A stretch of 64,000 bases of DNA from DATBLE01 sp963764565 (GTDB lineage Bacteria; Actinomycetota; Thermoleophilia; Gaiellales; Gaiellaceae): contig CAVXTD010000027.1 in the NCBI GenBank assembly GCA_963764565.1, forward strand, positions 1 through 64,000, given 5' to 3'. The notes beneath the pieces are model-generated. The model had not been told where the DNA came from. It was given only the letters and a program-made list of their open reading frames with translations, and did no database searches. The first letter of the stretch is position 1; the number at the start of each line of letters is the position of its first letter. The translations under genes and the position numbers were made by a program. Positions 1 through 7,338 of the stretch are shown here, piece by piece.

Positions 1-1976
1 CGGCCCTCCGGGAACAAGCGCGGTCGGCAGACGGCACGCGGCCTTCGACTTCCCGCGCCGGAGGACGATCGAGCCGAGCGCGTTGTCGACCGTCGACACG
101 TGCCCAGCCGGTGCCTTCGGGCGCCGGACCCCGCCACCGTCTCCGTCGTCGAAGTGATGCTGCTGCGCCGGGAAGGAGAACGTGTACTCGAGCGATTTCT
201 TGACGGGCACCGGGTCGCGCCCGTCCCACTCGAGCCCGGCGATCGCCTCCGAATCCTCGATCAGGTCGTCGTCGGACATGCTCGAACCGGCGGAAGTAGA
301 ACCACCAGGCGGGCCGAGCCTCGCGGCGGTGGTAGTCGAGGAGCTGCGCCGCCAGCCAGCGCTCGTCGCCTTCTTCGGCGCCGTCGAGGAGGGCGTTGCG
401 GAGCCGCTCGGTCTCGCTGAGCGCCTCCTCGCTCTCCTCGGAGATCTCGCGAACCTCGGGTGCAGGTCGGAACGGGATCGAGACGCCGTACTCCCGCTCG
501 GCTTCGGCCTTCTGCTCCAGCAGCCAGTCGCGGAGCTCGAGCGTCGCGCGGCAGTCCTCCTCGTTGTAGGCCTCGATGTCGGCGAGCAGCGACTCGTCGC
601 CGGTCGCGAGGTAGCGCTCGAAGGCGATCACCGCGTCGTCGCCCGATTTCACGCTCGCCGACCGCGTGAAGAAGAACTGCTCGATCGACTTCAGCGAGTA
701 GTTGGGCACGCCGGCGCGCAGGCTCTGGCGGACGACCTGGAGCAGGTCGACGAACACCTCGCCGCGGAGAAGGTCGTCCACCTCCTCCTCGCGGGTCGCG
801 TGCGCGCCCATCAGCCGGGCGAGCGTCGAGGGCTCGTACGCGGCGTAGTGGTAGACGTGCAGGCCGGGGTGCGCCGCGGCGCTCATCGACGAGGTCGATG
901 AACCGCTCGAAGCCTGCCGCTCCTCGTCGCGGTCGCTGGCGCGGATCGCCGTGTAGCCGTCCGCGGTGAGCACGCCGAAGAGGAACTCGAGCTGCGCCGC
1001 CGGCTCGAAGAACGGGTCGCCCTCCATGTCGAAGAAGATGTCGCCGGGCGAGGGTGGTGGCAGGAGCCCGAAGCCCCTCTTCTCCTCGGGCTCGAGCAGG
1101 TGTCGGGTGAGCTCGCCGGTCTCGCGGCGGTGGAGCTGGAGGCCGGCCTGGTCGCGGAGGCGGTCGAGCATCGGCGCGGCGAGCCGCGGGATCCTAGCTC
1201 GGCGGCGTGTGCGCGAGGCCGGCAAGCGTCTCGACCCCGGCGCGGTTCAGCCGCTCGACCTGGTCGCGCCGGATCGAGGCGACGAGCGTCAGGTGGTCGT
1301 CGTCTTTCCAGCGCTCCGCGCAGACGGGGATGAAGTCGCAGCGCGAGCAGTGGTCACACGGCCAGGGGTAGAGGTCGCCGGCGGCGACTCGAGGTGTGCC
1401 GCGAGCCGCCGCTGCGCGTTCCGGAAGAAGGCGTCGAAGTCGCCGGGCCGGTAGGTCTCGACGACCCCGGTGCCCGGCACGACGTGCAGCCGCTCGGGCA
1501 ACCGCCCCTGGATCCGCCCGATCTCCTGCGAGTAGAAGACGAGCTGGAGCACCGCCGCCGGCTTCGCCGAGCGTGCGAGCTTCGTGTCCCAGGCTTCGTA
1601 GCTCCAGGCGCCGAGCTCGGACGGCTCGTCGACGCGGATGACGAAGTCGGCGAGCCCGCGCCAGCCACCACGCGAGAAGACGGCTTGGTAGACGACCTCG
1701 ACGCCGTCGCGCATCGCCTGCTCGGTGACCGCGGCTGCCCTTCGAAGTCGCCCCTCGAGCCCGACCTCGACGACCTCGCGCCCCTCGCCGCGGAGCCGCG
1801 CGAGGTATTCGGCCTCGTGCAGATCGCCCTTCTCGGCAACGAGCCTTGCGATGTCCTCCCGCGGCCGCGGCTTGTCGCGATCGCCCCGCGCCACCCCGGC
1901 CTCGAGCGTCGTCAGGAAAGGACAACCGAGGTAGTCCGCCAGATCGGACGGTGAAAGCTGGAGCAGTCCACGTTCG
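1..1976 (-). pseudogene. TM0106-type RecB-like nuclease, frame-broken and cut by the window edge
   Basis: On the minus strand the three frames together spell a TM0106-family RecB-like nuclease. The N-terminus reads LSPSDLADYLGCPFLTTLE. A CDHCSRCDFIPVC cluster at about 1330-1370 looks like a RecB/Cas4-type Fe-S motif, and an RNase H-like segment with DIFFDMEGDPFFE lies near 1030. Next come AYNEEDCRATLELRDWLL and the ARPAWWFYFRRFE region that precedes the helicase part in this family. Frames break near 1388, near 1197, twice between 870 and 920, and near 281. The N-terminal frame has no ATG, GTG or TTG back to its upstream stop. The helicase half would lie beyond base 1. Family assignment is from recognised motifs. 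The breaks are either decay or sequence error; five in one gene favours a dead gene or a poor consensus. Confidence 0.7.
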
Positions 1977-2054
1977 AGGCGCAGGCGACGATTCTCCCTC
2001 GAAACCGTGCCGTTTCCTACGCGCCGGTTGCCGGCCGAGCTACTGTGTGGTCAC

Positions 2055-2321
2055 ATGTGGACACAAATGGGCATTCGGCAGCTCAGAGACAACCTGACCG
2101 AGGCGATCCGCCGCGTGCGCGGCGGCGAGACGATCGAGGTCACCCACGACGGCGTGCCTGTTGCGCTCATCTCGCCCGTGCCCGCCGGCCGGATCGACCG
2201 CCTCGTCGCCGGTGGAGGTGTCAGCCGGCCGGTCCCGCTCTCGGGTCCGATCGAGCTCGTCCCGGTCACCGGAAAAATGAGCGCCTCGGACGCGCTCGAG
2301 GTAGACCGCGCTGAGCGCTGA
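2055..2321 (+). CDS. Phd/YefM-type antitoxin
   Basis: This is an 88-residue protein with the N-terminal DNA-binding fold typical of Phd/YefM/VapB-like antitoxins: GIRQLRDNLTEAIRRVRGGE followed by IEVTHDGVPVALISP. Two in-frame ATGs are possible (2055 and 2067); the second puts MGIRQLRDNL at the usual Phd start, and neither has a strong Shine-Dalgarno. The C-terminal tail (residues 60-88) would wrap the toxin. It lies 10 nt upstream of a PIN-domain gene, the classic antitoxin-first order, so it probably represses its own promoter. GTGT and ACAC half-sites around the start could be its operator, but that is inference. Confidence 0.85.
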   Translation: MWTQMGIRQLRDNLTEAIRRVRGGETIEVTHDGVPVALISPVPAGRIDRLVAGGGVSRPVPLSGPIELVPVTGKMSASDALEVDRAER

Positions 2322-2331
2322 GGAGCGCCTT

Positions 2332-2713
2332 CTGTACGCCGACTCGTCGGCGCTGGTCAAGCTGGTCGTCCTGGAGCCCGAGAGCGAAGCGCTTCGCGCG
2401 TTCCTCGACGCCACGCCGCACGTACTTGCCACGAGCCGGATCGCGCTGGTCGAGGTGCTCCGCGCGGTCGGCATCGCAAACCCCGCGCCCGAGGCCCGCG
2501 CCGCCGCGGAGCGCCTGCTCGAATCGTGTCTGCTCGTCGACGTGTCGGCGGAGCTGCTTCGCGCATCGGCGAGTCTGGCCTCGCGCGAAGTGAGAACGCT
2601 GGACGCGATCCATCTGGCCACCGCGCAGGCGGTGTCTGCGGACGGGGTGATCGCCTACGACCGCCGCCTGGCGGACGCAGCGAACGGAGAGCTTCTCGAT
2701 CGCACAGCCATGA
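2332..2713 (+). CDS. PIN-domain ribonuclease toxin, probable CTG start, C-terminal frame slip
   Basis: The protein begins LYADSSALVKLVVLEPESEA and continues with the PIN-domain acidic residues: D4, E41 in TSRIALVEVLR, D in RTLDAIHLATAQA, and D in VIAYDRRLADAA. PIN toxins of VapC type are Mg2+-dependent RNases neutralised by the upstream antitoxin. No ATG, GTG or TTG lies between the upstream in-frame stop and this motif. A GAGGAG sits 6 nt before CTG at 2332, so a CTG start is the best reading. The continuous frame runs on into unrelated sequence to 3102. A one-base shift near 2685 gives the expected short ending SFSIAQP and a stop at 2711-2713. The toxin is therefore either mis-sequenced or has an altered C-terminus. 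Confidence 0.7.
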
Positions 2714-2800
2714 GAAAGACGCCGCGGCGGGATTCTCGCGGGAAAGCGACGAGTCGCAGGCACCGGATCGGCTCGGCGACCTCGATCCTCGGGCGAAGGC

Positions 2801-2830
2801 GGTCACGGACACGGCTCGAAGAGCGAATTG
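2801..2830 (+). repeat. Cassette leader block, copy A
   Basis: This 30-bp block is shared with 4015-4044, 4958-4987 and 7791-7820. Its strongest part is CTCGAAGAGCGAATTG. It ends 33 nt before the start codon of the first cassette gene, so it is a candidate promoter or regulator site common to all copies. Read in reverse, copies A-C also contain the start region of a minus-strand gene beginning [V/L]-[S/T]-A-F. Confidence 0.7.
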
Positions 2831-2863
2831 GCGGCTTCCCGGCGGGCAGTCAGGATCGAGCCG

Positions 2864-3137
2864 GTGTGGGAGACAGTCGATCCGGACGGTCGGGACGTGG
2901 CTCTCAAGTGGGCCGGCTGGTCTCATGTGCTTCGCCGCCATCCGTACATCCGCGCCGAGCTCGATGCCTACTCGAGACCGTCGCTCGACCTGACGCGCGC
3001 AAGCTCGGGCCTGAGCCGGACGAGAGTGGTTCTACCGCCGAGGAGCGGGCCCGAGCGCGTGGATCAGGGTGGTCGTACACTACGAGTGCGAACGCGGCTT
3101 GATCGTCACCGCGTTCCCTCGGAGGTCGTTTCCATGA
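2864..3137 (+). pseudogene. Cassette A first gene (VWET-type small protein), frameshifted
   Basis: This copy of a ~92-residue protein family recurs at 4116, 5020 and 7853. From GTG 2864 it reads VWETVDPDGRDVALKW, then WSHVLRRHPYIRAELD. A frame change near 2970 gives LLETVARPDARKLGPEP. A second near 3025 gives EWFYRRGAGPSAWIRVVVHY and the ending LIVTAFPRRSFP. Compared with the intact copy at 5020 it therefore carries two breaks. The W-x3-(H)-x3-HP motif and the C-terminal VVVHYE...IVTAFP strand recall RelE/BECR-fold nucleases, but I do not recognise the family and the nuclease idea is only inference. Its stop overlaps the DUF2283 start (ATGA at 3134). Confidence 0.6.
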
Positions 3138-3412
3138 CCGTCAGGATCGGCGGGATCGAGTTTGACAACGTCGCCTACTATCGCGAGGGCGATGTGGCGT
3201 ACCTCTGGGCCGGCGAGCCGCGGCCTCCGGCCTCCGACGACGCGTCGCCGGAAGGGCACTACCTCCAGTTCGGTGAGGATGGCTCGTTGATCGCGATCAC
3301 GATCGTCAACGCCCGCCGGCTGCTCGAGCGTGAAGGCAAGATCGTGATCACGCTGCCCGACCGCCGTCGTCTCGAAACGAGCGAGCTCGGCGACGTGCTG
3401 GCTGCCGCGTAG
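3134..3412 (+). CDS. DUF2283 protein, cassette A
   Basis: This 92-residue DUF2283 protein reads MTVRIGGIEFDNVAYYREGD, then DASPEGHYLQFGEDGSLIAI and a C-terminal VITLPDRRRLETSELGDVLA. DUF2283 proteins are small beta-rich proteins of unknown function, often found as the second gene beside a small toxin-like gene. The ATG overlaps the stop of the preceding gene by four bases, so the two are translationally coupled. It is closest to the copy at 5295 (both have YLWxG and HY[L/V]QFGED), whereas the copies at 4316 and 8131 form a second pair (YLHVGDP, HHTRYGPDGS). Confidence 0.8.
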   Translation: MTVRIGGIEFDNVAYYREGDVAYLWAGEPRPPASDDASPEGHYLQFGEDGSLIAITIVNARRLLEREGKIVITLPDRRRLETSELGDVLAAA

Positions 3413-3471
3413 CGTGAGCGAGAGTTCCTGCTCATGCTGCCCGAGCGCTGGGCCGGCGTAGGATCGCCCTG

Positions 3472-3946
3472 ATGCCTCGAGTGCTCGCCTTCCAGGCCGT
3501 CCTGCCCGGCCCGCCGGCCTTCCGCGAGGATGCCGGCAGCGGGCCGGTCGTGCGCACGATCGCGATCCGCGAGGATCAGACGCTCGATCAGCTCCACGAG
3601 GCGCTGCGGCTCGCCTTCGGCTGGGGGACTCCCACCTGTACACGTTCTGGCTGAGCGGAAAGTTCTGGGACTGGACGGCGAGAGCTACACGGCTCCCTTC
3701 GAGGTCGAGGAGATGGACAAGCCGAGCCGAAGCGCCCGCGTTCCGATCGTGGAGCTGGATCTCCGCAAGGGGAAGAAGATCGCGTACCTCTTCGACTTCG
3801 GCGACGAGTGGCGACTGCTCCTGCGCGTCGTGGATGGCTGGAAGGCTGCGGACGAGTCCTACCCGATGCTCGTCGAGGCGGAAGGCATCCCGCCGCCGCA
3901 GTACCTGCCGTTCGAGGATGAAGTAGAAGGGCAAGAGCTGGGCTGA
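3472..3946 (+). pseudogene. Plasmid pRiA4b ORF-3-like protein, frameshifted
   Basis: The restored protein reads MPRVLAFQAVLPGPPAFRED with TIAIREDQTLDQLHEALRLA and FGWG. After a frame change near 3630 come DSHLYTFWLSGKFWD, then after another near 3675 YTAPFEVEEMDK, VPIVELDLRKGKKIAYLFDF and GDEWRLLLRVVD. The order TL-QLH-x2-(L/I)-x3-FGW ... HLY.F ... YLYDFGD.W is that of the pRiA4b ORF-3/IS1096 TnpR-like family (PF07929), whose function is unsettled and which is often mobile-element associated. It sits between two DUF2283 cassettes and is not part of either. Confidence 0.65.
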
Positions 3947-4014
3947 CGGCGAAGCGCTCGGCCTGCGCCGCTGCTGTGAGGTTCCTTCCCCTGTTCTGAC
4001 TCGATCTCGAAGGC

Positions 4015-4044
4015 GCTCAGGGACACGGCACCAAGAGCGAATTG
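4015..4044 (+). repeat. Cassette leader block, copy B
   Basis: This is the second copy of the 30-bp block described at 2801, with the core accaAGAGCGAATTG. It ends about 33 nt before the position where the VWET start should lie in this cassette, keeping the spacing seen in the other copies. In reverse it contains CTG AGC GCC TTC GAG (L-S-A-F-E), a remnant of the divergent gene start. Confidence 0.65.
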
Positions 4045-4115
4045 CGTGCCGAGACCGGGGGCGCCACGATCGGCGGACGCTAGCCGCGACGCTCGATCCG
4101 GATGGACGGCGGGTC

Positions 4116-4358
4116 GTGCTGCGCTTCGGCAACTGGGCGCACATCAGATCCGAGCATGCCGAGCTGTCTCGGTCGATGCGCGAGGTCATGGCGGCCGTCC
4201 GAGAGCCGGAGCTGCGAAAGCTGGGTCGGGTGCCGGGAGAGGAATGGTTCTCCGCGGAGTGGCGCCGGCCGAGGCTGTGGCTTCAGGTGGTCGTACACTA
4301 CGAAGGAGGCGAGGGATGGATAGTCACGGCGTTCCCACTCAGCTCCCGACCACGGTAA
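4116..4358 (+). CDS. Cassette B first gene (VWET family), N-terminus degraded
   Basis: From GTG 4116 the protein reads VLRFGNWAHIRSEHAEL, PGEEWFSAEW and LWLQVVVHYEGGEGWIVTAF. It is the same family as the 92-residue protein at 5020. In-frame homology continues upstream (TLDPDGRRVV from about 4089), but the conserved M/V-W-E-T start is gone, so either the gene now starts at GTG 4116 or its start was destroyed. Its end overlaps the DUF2283 gene: ATG 4316 lies inside this frame, and the stop TAA at 4356-4358 falls where the other cassettes place the GTGA/ATGA junction. Function is unknown; see the entry at 5020. Confidence 0.55.
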   Translation: MLRFGNWAHIRSEHAELSRSMREVMAAVREPELRKLGRVPGEEWFSAEWRRPRLWLQVVVHYEGGEGWIVTAFPLSSRPR

Positions 4359-4618
4359 CGCTCGCCGGGATCGAGTTCGACCGTGTCGTGTACGACCGGG
4401 ACGCAGACGTCCTCTACCTCCACGTCGGCGATCCGAGCGCGGCCGTCGACTTTGATGCGACGCCAGAAGGCCATCACACGCGGTACGGACCGGACGGGAG
4501 CCTGATTGGCGTCACGATCGTCAACGCCCGCTGGCTCGTCGAGCACGAAGGGGAGATAGCGCTCACGCTGCCGGAGCAGAAGGTGCGCGCCCCCGATCTG
4601 GCCCGCGTCCTGGTCTAG
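4316..4618 (+). CDS. DUF2283 protein, cassette B
   Basis: This 100-residue DUF2283 protein starts MDSHGVPTQLPTTVTLAGIE and continues DADVLYLHVGDPSAAVDFD and HHTRYGPDGSLIGVTIVNA, ending LPEQKVRAPDLARVLV. GGAGG lies just upstream of ATG 4316. The start used in cassettes C and D (GTG in a GTGA overlap) is replaced here by GTA, which may be why translation begins 42 nt earlier. It is most similar to the copy at 8131. Confidence 0.8.
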   Translation: MDSHGVPTQLPTTVTLAGIEFDRVVYDRDADVLYLHVGDPSAAVDFDATPEGHHTRYGPDGSLIGVTIVNARWLVEHEGEIALTLPEQKVRAPDLARVLV

Positions 4619-4727
4619 AACGCCCCACTCGGCCTCGCTGAGCGACTTGACGACGAGCAGATCGTTGCCGGCGGTCGTCGATCATCTGACCGCGATCCGC
4701 CGCTGCTCGCCGGCGGCGAAGGGGTGT
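4619..4727 (-). pseudogene. Remnant: C-terminal end of a DNA-methylase-like gene
   Basis: The minus strand gives AHPFAAGEQRRIAV, then after frame slips MIDDR, NDLLVVKSLSEAE. It is a degraded near-copy of the fragment at 5576-5710 (NTPFAAGEHRRIVVKVIDDR). This kind of ending (PF..G.H.rIaVkViDdRGnEl) is seen at the C-terminus of adenine-specific methylases of type III-like R-M loci. The assignment is tentative and no catalytic part remains. Confidence 0.4.
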
Positions 4728-4754
4728 GCGTCGAGCCGGCGATGTGATCCTGCG

Positions 4755-4963
4755 CGGCACGCGCGTGGAGCGAGCTCCTGCCACGCCCCGCGTGCGGGCG
4801 CGCCGGGCTCGGGCCGGGGCAGCTTCGGGTCGCGGTAGAAGTAGCCGGCCGGCCGGCGACCGGTTGCCCGCTTCGGCTCCGGCCCCTCCTCGATCAGCCA
4901 GTGCTCGGCCGGCTCGGCGAACGGCCCGTTCAGCTTCGGCTGCTCGACCTCGAACGCGCTCAC
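4755..4963 (-). pseudogene. Remnant: N-terminus of a type III Res-like helicase gene
   Basis: The minus strand from GTG at 4963 reads VSAFEVEQPKLNGPFAEPAE, then HWLIEEGPEPKRATGRRPAG and YFYRDPKLPRPEPGAPARGA. This resembles the conserved N-terminus of Res-type DEAD/DEAH helicase subunits (PILNSPFEEP..HW.IEEG...GRRPA.Y.yR). After about 70 residues it runs into the methylase-like fragment at 4619-4727, so the gene is a deletion remnant. Its start lies inside leader block C, so that block was probably a divergent promoter between this gene and cassette C. Confidence 0.5.
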
Positions 4964-4987
4964 GGACACGTCCAGACGAGCGAATTG
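4958..4987 (+). repeat. Cassette leader block, copy C
   Basis: This is the third copy of the 30-bp block, 32 nt before ATG 5020 of the only intact first-gene copy. It overlaps the start codon of the minus-strand Res-like remnant, which makes a shared bidirectional promoter region plausible. Confidence 0.7.
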
Positions 4988-5019
4988 CGGAGACATCCAG
5001 CGCCCGTGAGGATCGAGCG

Positions 5020-5298
5020 ATGTGGGAGACGACCGATCCAGACGGCCGCCGCGTCTCTCTGGAATGGTCGCGATTGAGGCATGTTCGCGAAGACCACCCA
5101 TATCTGGGCGTCCGCGTCCACGTGCTGCTCGAGATCGTTGCGGCGCCGGACCGGCGCGTACCAGGTCGGGAAGCCGGCAAGGAATGGTTCTACGGCCACA
5201 ACCGAGGCGGGCCGAGTCGTTGGATCAAGGTGGTCGTACACTACGAGGGCGGTTGCGGCCGGCTCGTGACCGCGTTTCCGAGGAGGTCCTCCCCGTGA
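5020..5298 (+). CDS. Cassette C first gene: intact 92-residue MWET-type protein
   Basis: This is the reference copy of the family: MWETTDPDGRRVSLEWSRLR, then HVREDHPYL, LLEIVAAPDRRV, GKEWFYGHNRGGPSRWIKVV and HYEGGCGRLVTAFPRR. It is predicted alpha+beta and cytosolic, with no signal peptide or membrane helix. The W-x3-HVRxxHP motif, the basic middle and the terminal two beta-strands fit a small RelE/BECR-like RNase fold, but I do not recognise the family and no catalytic triad can be assigned. The stop TGA overlaps the GTG of the DUF2283 gene, implying a coupled pair of toxin-antitoxin type. Confidence 0.6.
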   Translation: MWETTDPDGRRVSLEWSRLRHVREDHPYLGVRVHVLLEIVAAPDRRVPGREAGKEWFYGHNRGGPSRWIKVVVHYEGGCGRLVTAFPRRSSP

Positions 5299-5570
5299 CG
5301 GTCACAATCGAAGGAATCGAGTTCGACAACGTCACCTATGACGCCCCCGTCGACGTCCTCTACCTCTGGCGCGGACAACCGAGGATGCCGGCCTACGACG
5401 ATGCGTCCCCGGAGGGGCACTATGTCCAGTTCGGTGAAGATGGAGCGGTGATCGCGATCACCATCGTCAACGCCCGGCGCATCCTCGAGCGCGAAGGGAA
5501 GGTGACGATCACCATCCCCGAGCGGCGGCTCGAGACCGCCGACCTCGGCGACGCCGTAGCCGTGGGCTAG
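5295..5570 (+). CDS. DUF2283 protein, cassette C
   Basis: This 91-residue DUF2283 protein reads MTVTIEGIEFDNVTYDAPVD, VLYLWRGQPRMP and YVQFGEDGAVIAITIVNARR, ending RRLETADLGDAVAVG. The GTG start at 5295 sits in a GTGA overlap with the stop of the 5020 gene, and AGGAGG lies 8 nt upstream. As the partner of the only undamaged first gene, this cassette is the one most likely to be functional. The antitoxin role is inferred from position and coupling only. Confidence 0.8.
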   Translation: MTVTIEGIEFDNVTYDAPVDVLYLWRGQPRMPAYDDASPEGHYVQFGEDGAVIAITIVNARRILEREGKVTITIPERRLETADLGDAVAVG

Positions 5571-5575
5571 CGCTC

Positions 5576-5710
5576 TCACTCCGCCTCGTCCAGGCGCTTG
5601 ATGACGATCAGCTCGTTGCCGCGGTCGTCGATCACCTTGACCACGATCCGGCGGTGCTCGCCGGCGGCGAAGGGGGTGTTCTTCGCGCCGGCGAGGCGAT
5701 CCCATCGATT
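5576..5710 (-). pseudogene. Remnant: C-terminal end of a DNA-methylase-like gene
   Basis: The minus strand reads GAKNTPFAAGEHRRIVVKVI, DDRGNELIVIKRLDEAE and a stop at 5576. It is a clean C-terminal fragment similar to the one at 4619-4727. With the Res-like N-terminus at 4963 it suggests an original mod-res order on this strand, with cassette C now lying between the two on the opposite strand. Upstream the frame dissolves into the start of the DUF429 gene. Tentative. Confidence 0.45.
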
Positions 5711-5745
5711 CGGAGCATCACAGGCTGGGCCGCTACCTTCCGCAC

Positions 5746-6375
5746 GTGCGGGTTGCCGGCGTCGATGGGACGAAGGGCGGATGGGTGGCGATCGTGCTCG
5801 ACGGCGGGCGGTTTGCCGAGGATCACATCCTGCGGCCAATCGAGACGGACTTCGCCGAGCTGAAAGACGTCGAGGTTGTCGCCGTCGATGTCCCGATCGG
5901 GTTCGGCCCGCGCGAGGCGGACGCCGCCGCGCGTGTCTACCTGAAGGGAGCGGCGAGCACCGTCTTCTCGATCCCGGCGCGAGAGCTCCTCGAGCAGCCG
6001 TTCGGGCCCGGGCTTGGCGTCTCCGCGCAAGCGCACGCACTGGGGCCTCGAATCGTCCACATCACGGATCTCGCCCGCGCGGACTCCCGTATCCGCGAAG
6101 TCCACCCCGAGGTCTCCTTCCGAGCGATGAACGGCGGCCGTTCACTCCACTATCGGAAGAAGTCAGGTGGCGGAGCGCTGGAGCGGATCGAGCTCCTACG
6201 CCGGCACGGAATCGACCTGACCAAGCTCGGGACCGCCGCTTCGGCCCCTCTCGACGACGTCCTCGACGCAGCCGCGGCCGCCTGGAGCGCGGACCGGATC
6301 GCCATCGGAGCCGCTCGGTCGCTCCCCGATCCGCCGCAACACGCGGACGGCCTCGCGGTCGCGATCTGGTACTGA
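5746..6375 (+). CDS. DUF429 family protein
   Basis: This 209-residue protein has the DUF429 hallmarks: VAGVDGTKGGWVAIVL at the N-terminus (an RNase H-like/ASKHA-like beta-hairpin), VVAVDVPIGFG, READAAARVYLKGAASTVFS and EVHPEVSFRAMNGG. The fold suggests a predicted nuclease or nucleotide-binding role; the biochemical function is unknown to me. The start is GTG 5746. It stands alone between mobile-looking fragments and is intact, unlike its surroundings. Confidence 0.8.
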   Translation: MRVAGVDGTKGGWVAIVLDGGRFAEDHILRPIETDFAELKDVEVVAVDVPIGFGPREADAAARVYLKGAASTVFSIPARELLEQPFGPGLGVSAQAHALGPRIVHITDLARADSRIREVHPEVSFRAMNGGRSLHYRKKSGGGALERIELLRRHGIDLTKLGTAASAPLDDVLDAAAAAWSADRIAIGAARSLPDPPQHADGLAVAIWY

Positions 6376-6408
6376 CAGCGGCGGCCGACCGCCTGTTGTG
6401 CTCTTCGC

Positions 6409-6475
6409 AAGGGCGACGTGCTGTACCTCTGGCGGTCTCCGACCTCCGACGACGCGTCGCCGACAGTCTTAGATC
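6409..6475 (+). pseudogene. DUF2283 fragment (fifth copy)
   Basis: A short in-frame piece reads KGDVLYLWRSPTSDDASP and matches residues ~20-45 of the DUF2283 protein at 3134 (EGDVAYLWAGEP...SDDASP), with close DNA identity at gacgacgcgtcgccg. Nothing else of that cassette remains. Confidence 0.6.
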
Positions 6476-6524
6476 TCCGTGTTACAATCTTGACGTTCGT
6501 CCTCAGCGGAGAACAGAATCTCTT

Positions 6525-6561
6525 GAAGCAGGCGTCGACCGCAGGGTCCATGGCCTGCTTC
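6525..6561. repeat. Stem-loop 1 with conserved 23-nt loop
   Basis: GAAGCAG (6525-6531) pairs with CTGCTTC (6555-6561) around a 23-nt loop (6532-6554). The loop is the same as in the hairpin at 6604 except for its last base. The three outer stem pairs differ from that copy but remain complementary. Confidence 0.65.
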
Positions 6562-6603
6562 TTCTTCTCAAGAACTGCTTGGTCGAGCCCGATAGCAGTC
6601 TTG

Positions 6604-6640
6604 CGCGCAGGCGTCGACCGCAGGGTCCATGGTCTGCGCG
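6604..6640. repeat. Stem-loop 2 with the same loop and a covarying stem
   Basis: CGCGCAG (6604-6610) pairs with CTGCGCG (6634-6640) around loop 6611-6633. Relative to the hairpin at 6525 the inner GCAG/CTGC pairs are kept and the outer three pairs are replaced by compensatory changes. Confidence 0.65.
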
Positions 6641-6645
6641 TTTCC

Positions 6646-6905
6646 CTAGCTTCTGTACTCCGCGATGTTGAGACGCTGGTCGCGGTAGCCGCCCACGAAC
6701 GTGGCCACGCCGAAGCTCTTCTTTACGTGCTCCAACAGCTCAGCCTTCGGTTTGTAGGCAGCGATCTTCACGATCCCGCTCTCGGCAGTGCACCGGCGCT
6801 TCGTGGCCTTCCTTCACCTGGCACACCCAGTGGCCGAGCGTGAAGCGCCGGAGGGCCGGCGGCTCATCAGCCGGCGGCTCCGCCGGATCAGCGCCGCATA
6901 GCCGC
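6646..6905 (-). pseudogene. Coding remnant of unknown family
   Basis: The minus strand reads LRRFTLGHWVCQVKEGHEAP and, after a frame change near 6785, GIVKIAAYKPKAELLEHVKK, SFGVATFVGGYRDQRLNIAE and a stop at 6646. The amino-acid composition looks like real protein, but I do not recognise the family and no start is visible. Confidence 0.3.
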
Positions 6906-6921
6906 TCCCTGAGGCCGCTCC
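6893..6921. repeat. 29-bp direct repeat, left copy
   Basis: It matches 7523-7551 at 27 of 29 positions (core gccgctc-c/a-ctgaggccgctcc). The two copies bracket the two small genes at 6976-7531. The right copy includes the stop codon of the second gene. Confidence 0.7.
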
Positions 6922-6975
6922 CCGGCCAGACCGGACAACTTGCGCGCCCGTCAGGCAGCTGCTGCACTCGAAGTA

Positions 6976-7338
6976 GTGCCTCGTCAGGCAACACCGCTCT
7001 ACCTCGTCTACGGCGGCGAGGCGCTTGACGATCTGCTGTATCGAGCCGTGAGTGACTGCCCACCTACGCTGGACGACTTTCTGTCGTACGAAGCACTCGG
7101 ACGGTCGTACAACGGCCGCCGCTACTTCCGCGGCATCGGTGTCTCCTTCTTCAGAACGCGAGCGAGTGCCGAAAACGCCGTTGCCCACCTGCGCCGGGCA
7201 ACGGCCGTCGCTGCTTGCGACCTGCGCCAACCAGGCGTCGTCTGGGCAAAGACAGGCGGCCTCGAGCATGTGACTGTCTGGGCGCCGCCAGACGTGCTGC
7301 TCGCTTCCGTGGTTGAATGTGTGGGCGATGAGCGCTGA
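6976..7338 (+). CDS. Hypothetical protein, first of a two-gene module
   Basis: This protein of about 120 residues, VPRQATPLYLVYGGEALDDL... through SYEALGRSYNGRRYFRG to VVWAKTGGLEHVTVWAPPD, is of unknown family. GTG 6976 is preferred because the upstream TTG at 6940 adds only low-complexity residues. It has no signal peptide or membrane segment. The last 11 bases overlap the next gene, so the pair is coupled. The size, coupling and flanking direct repeats make a toxin-antitoxin-like pair a reasonable guess, but there is no motif to support it. Confidence 0.5.
   Translation: MPRQATPLYLVYGGEALDDLLYRAVSDCPPTLDDFLSYEALGRSYNGRRYFRGIGVSFFRTRASAENAVAHLRRATAVAACDLRQPGVVWAKTGGLEHVTVWAPPDVLLASVVECVGDER

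Larger units (their letters stand above)
6376..6975. other. Gene-poor stretch with remnants and hairpins
   Basis: No intact gene was found in this 600-bp stretch. It holds a DUF2283 fragment (6409-6475), two covarying hairpins (6525-6561, 6604-6640), a minus-strand coding remnant (6646-6905) and one copy of a 29-bp direct repeat (6893-6921). Confidence 0.6.

Noticed and set aside
6525..6640. Short CRISPR array
   Set aside because: There are only two copies, the stems differ between them and the loop is the conserved part; there are no cas genes in the window.
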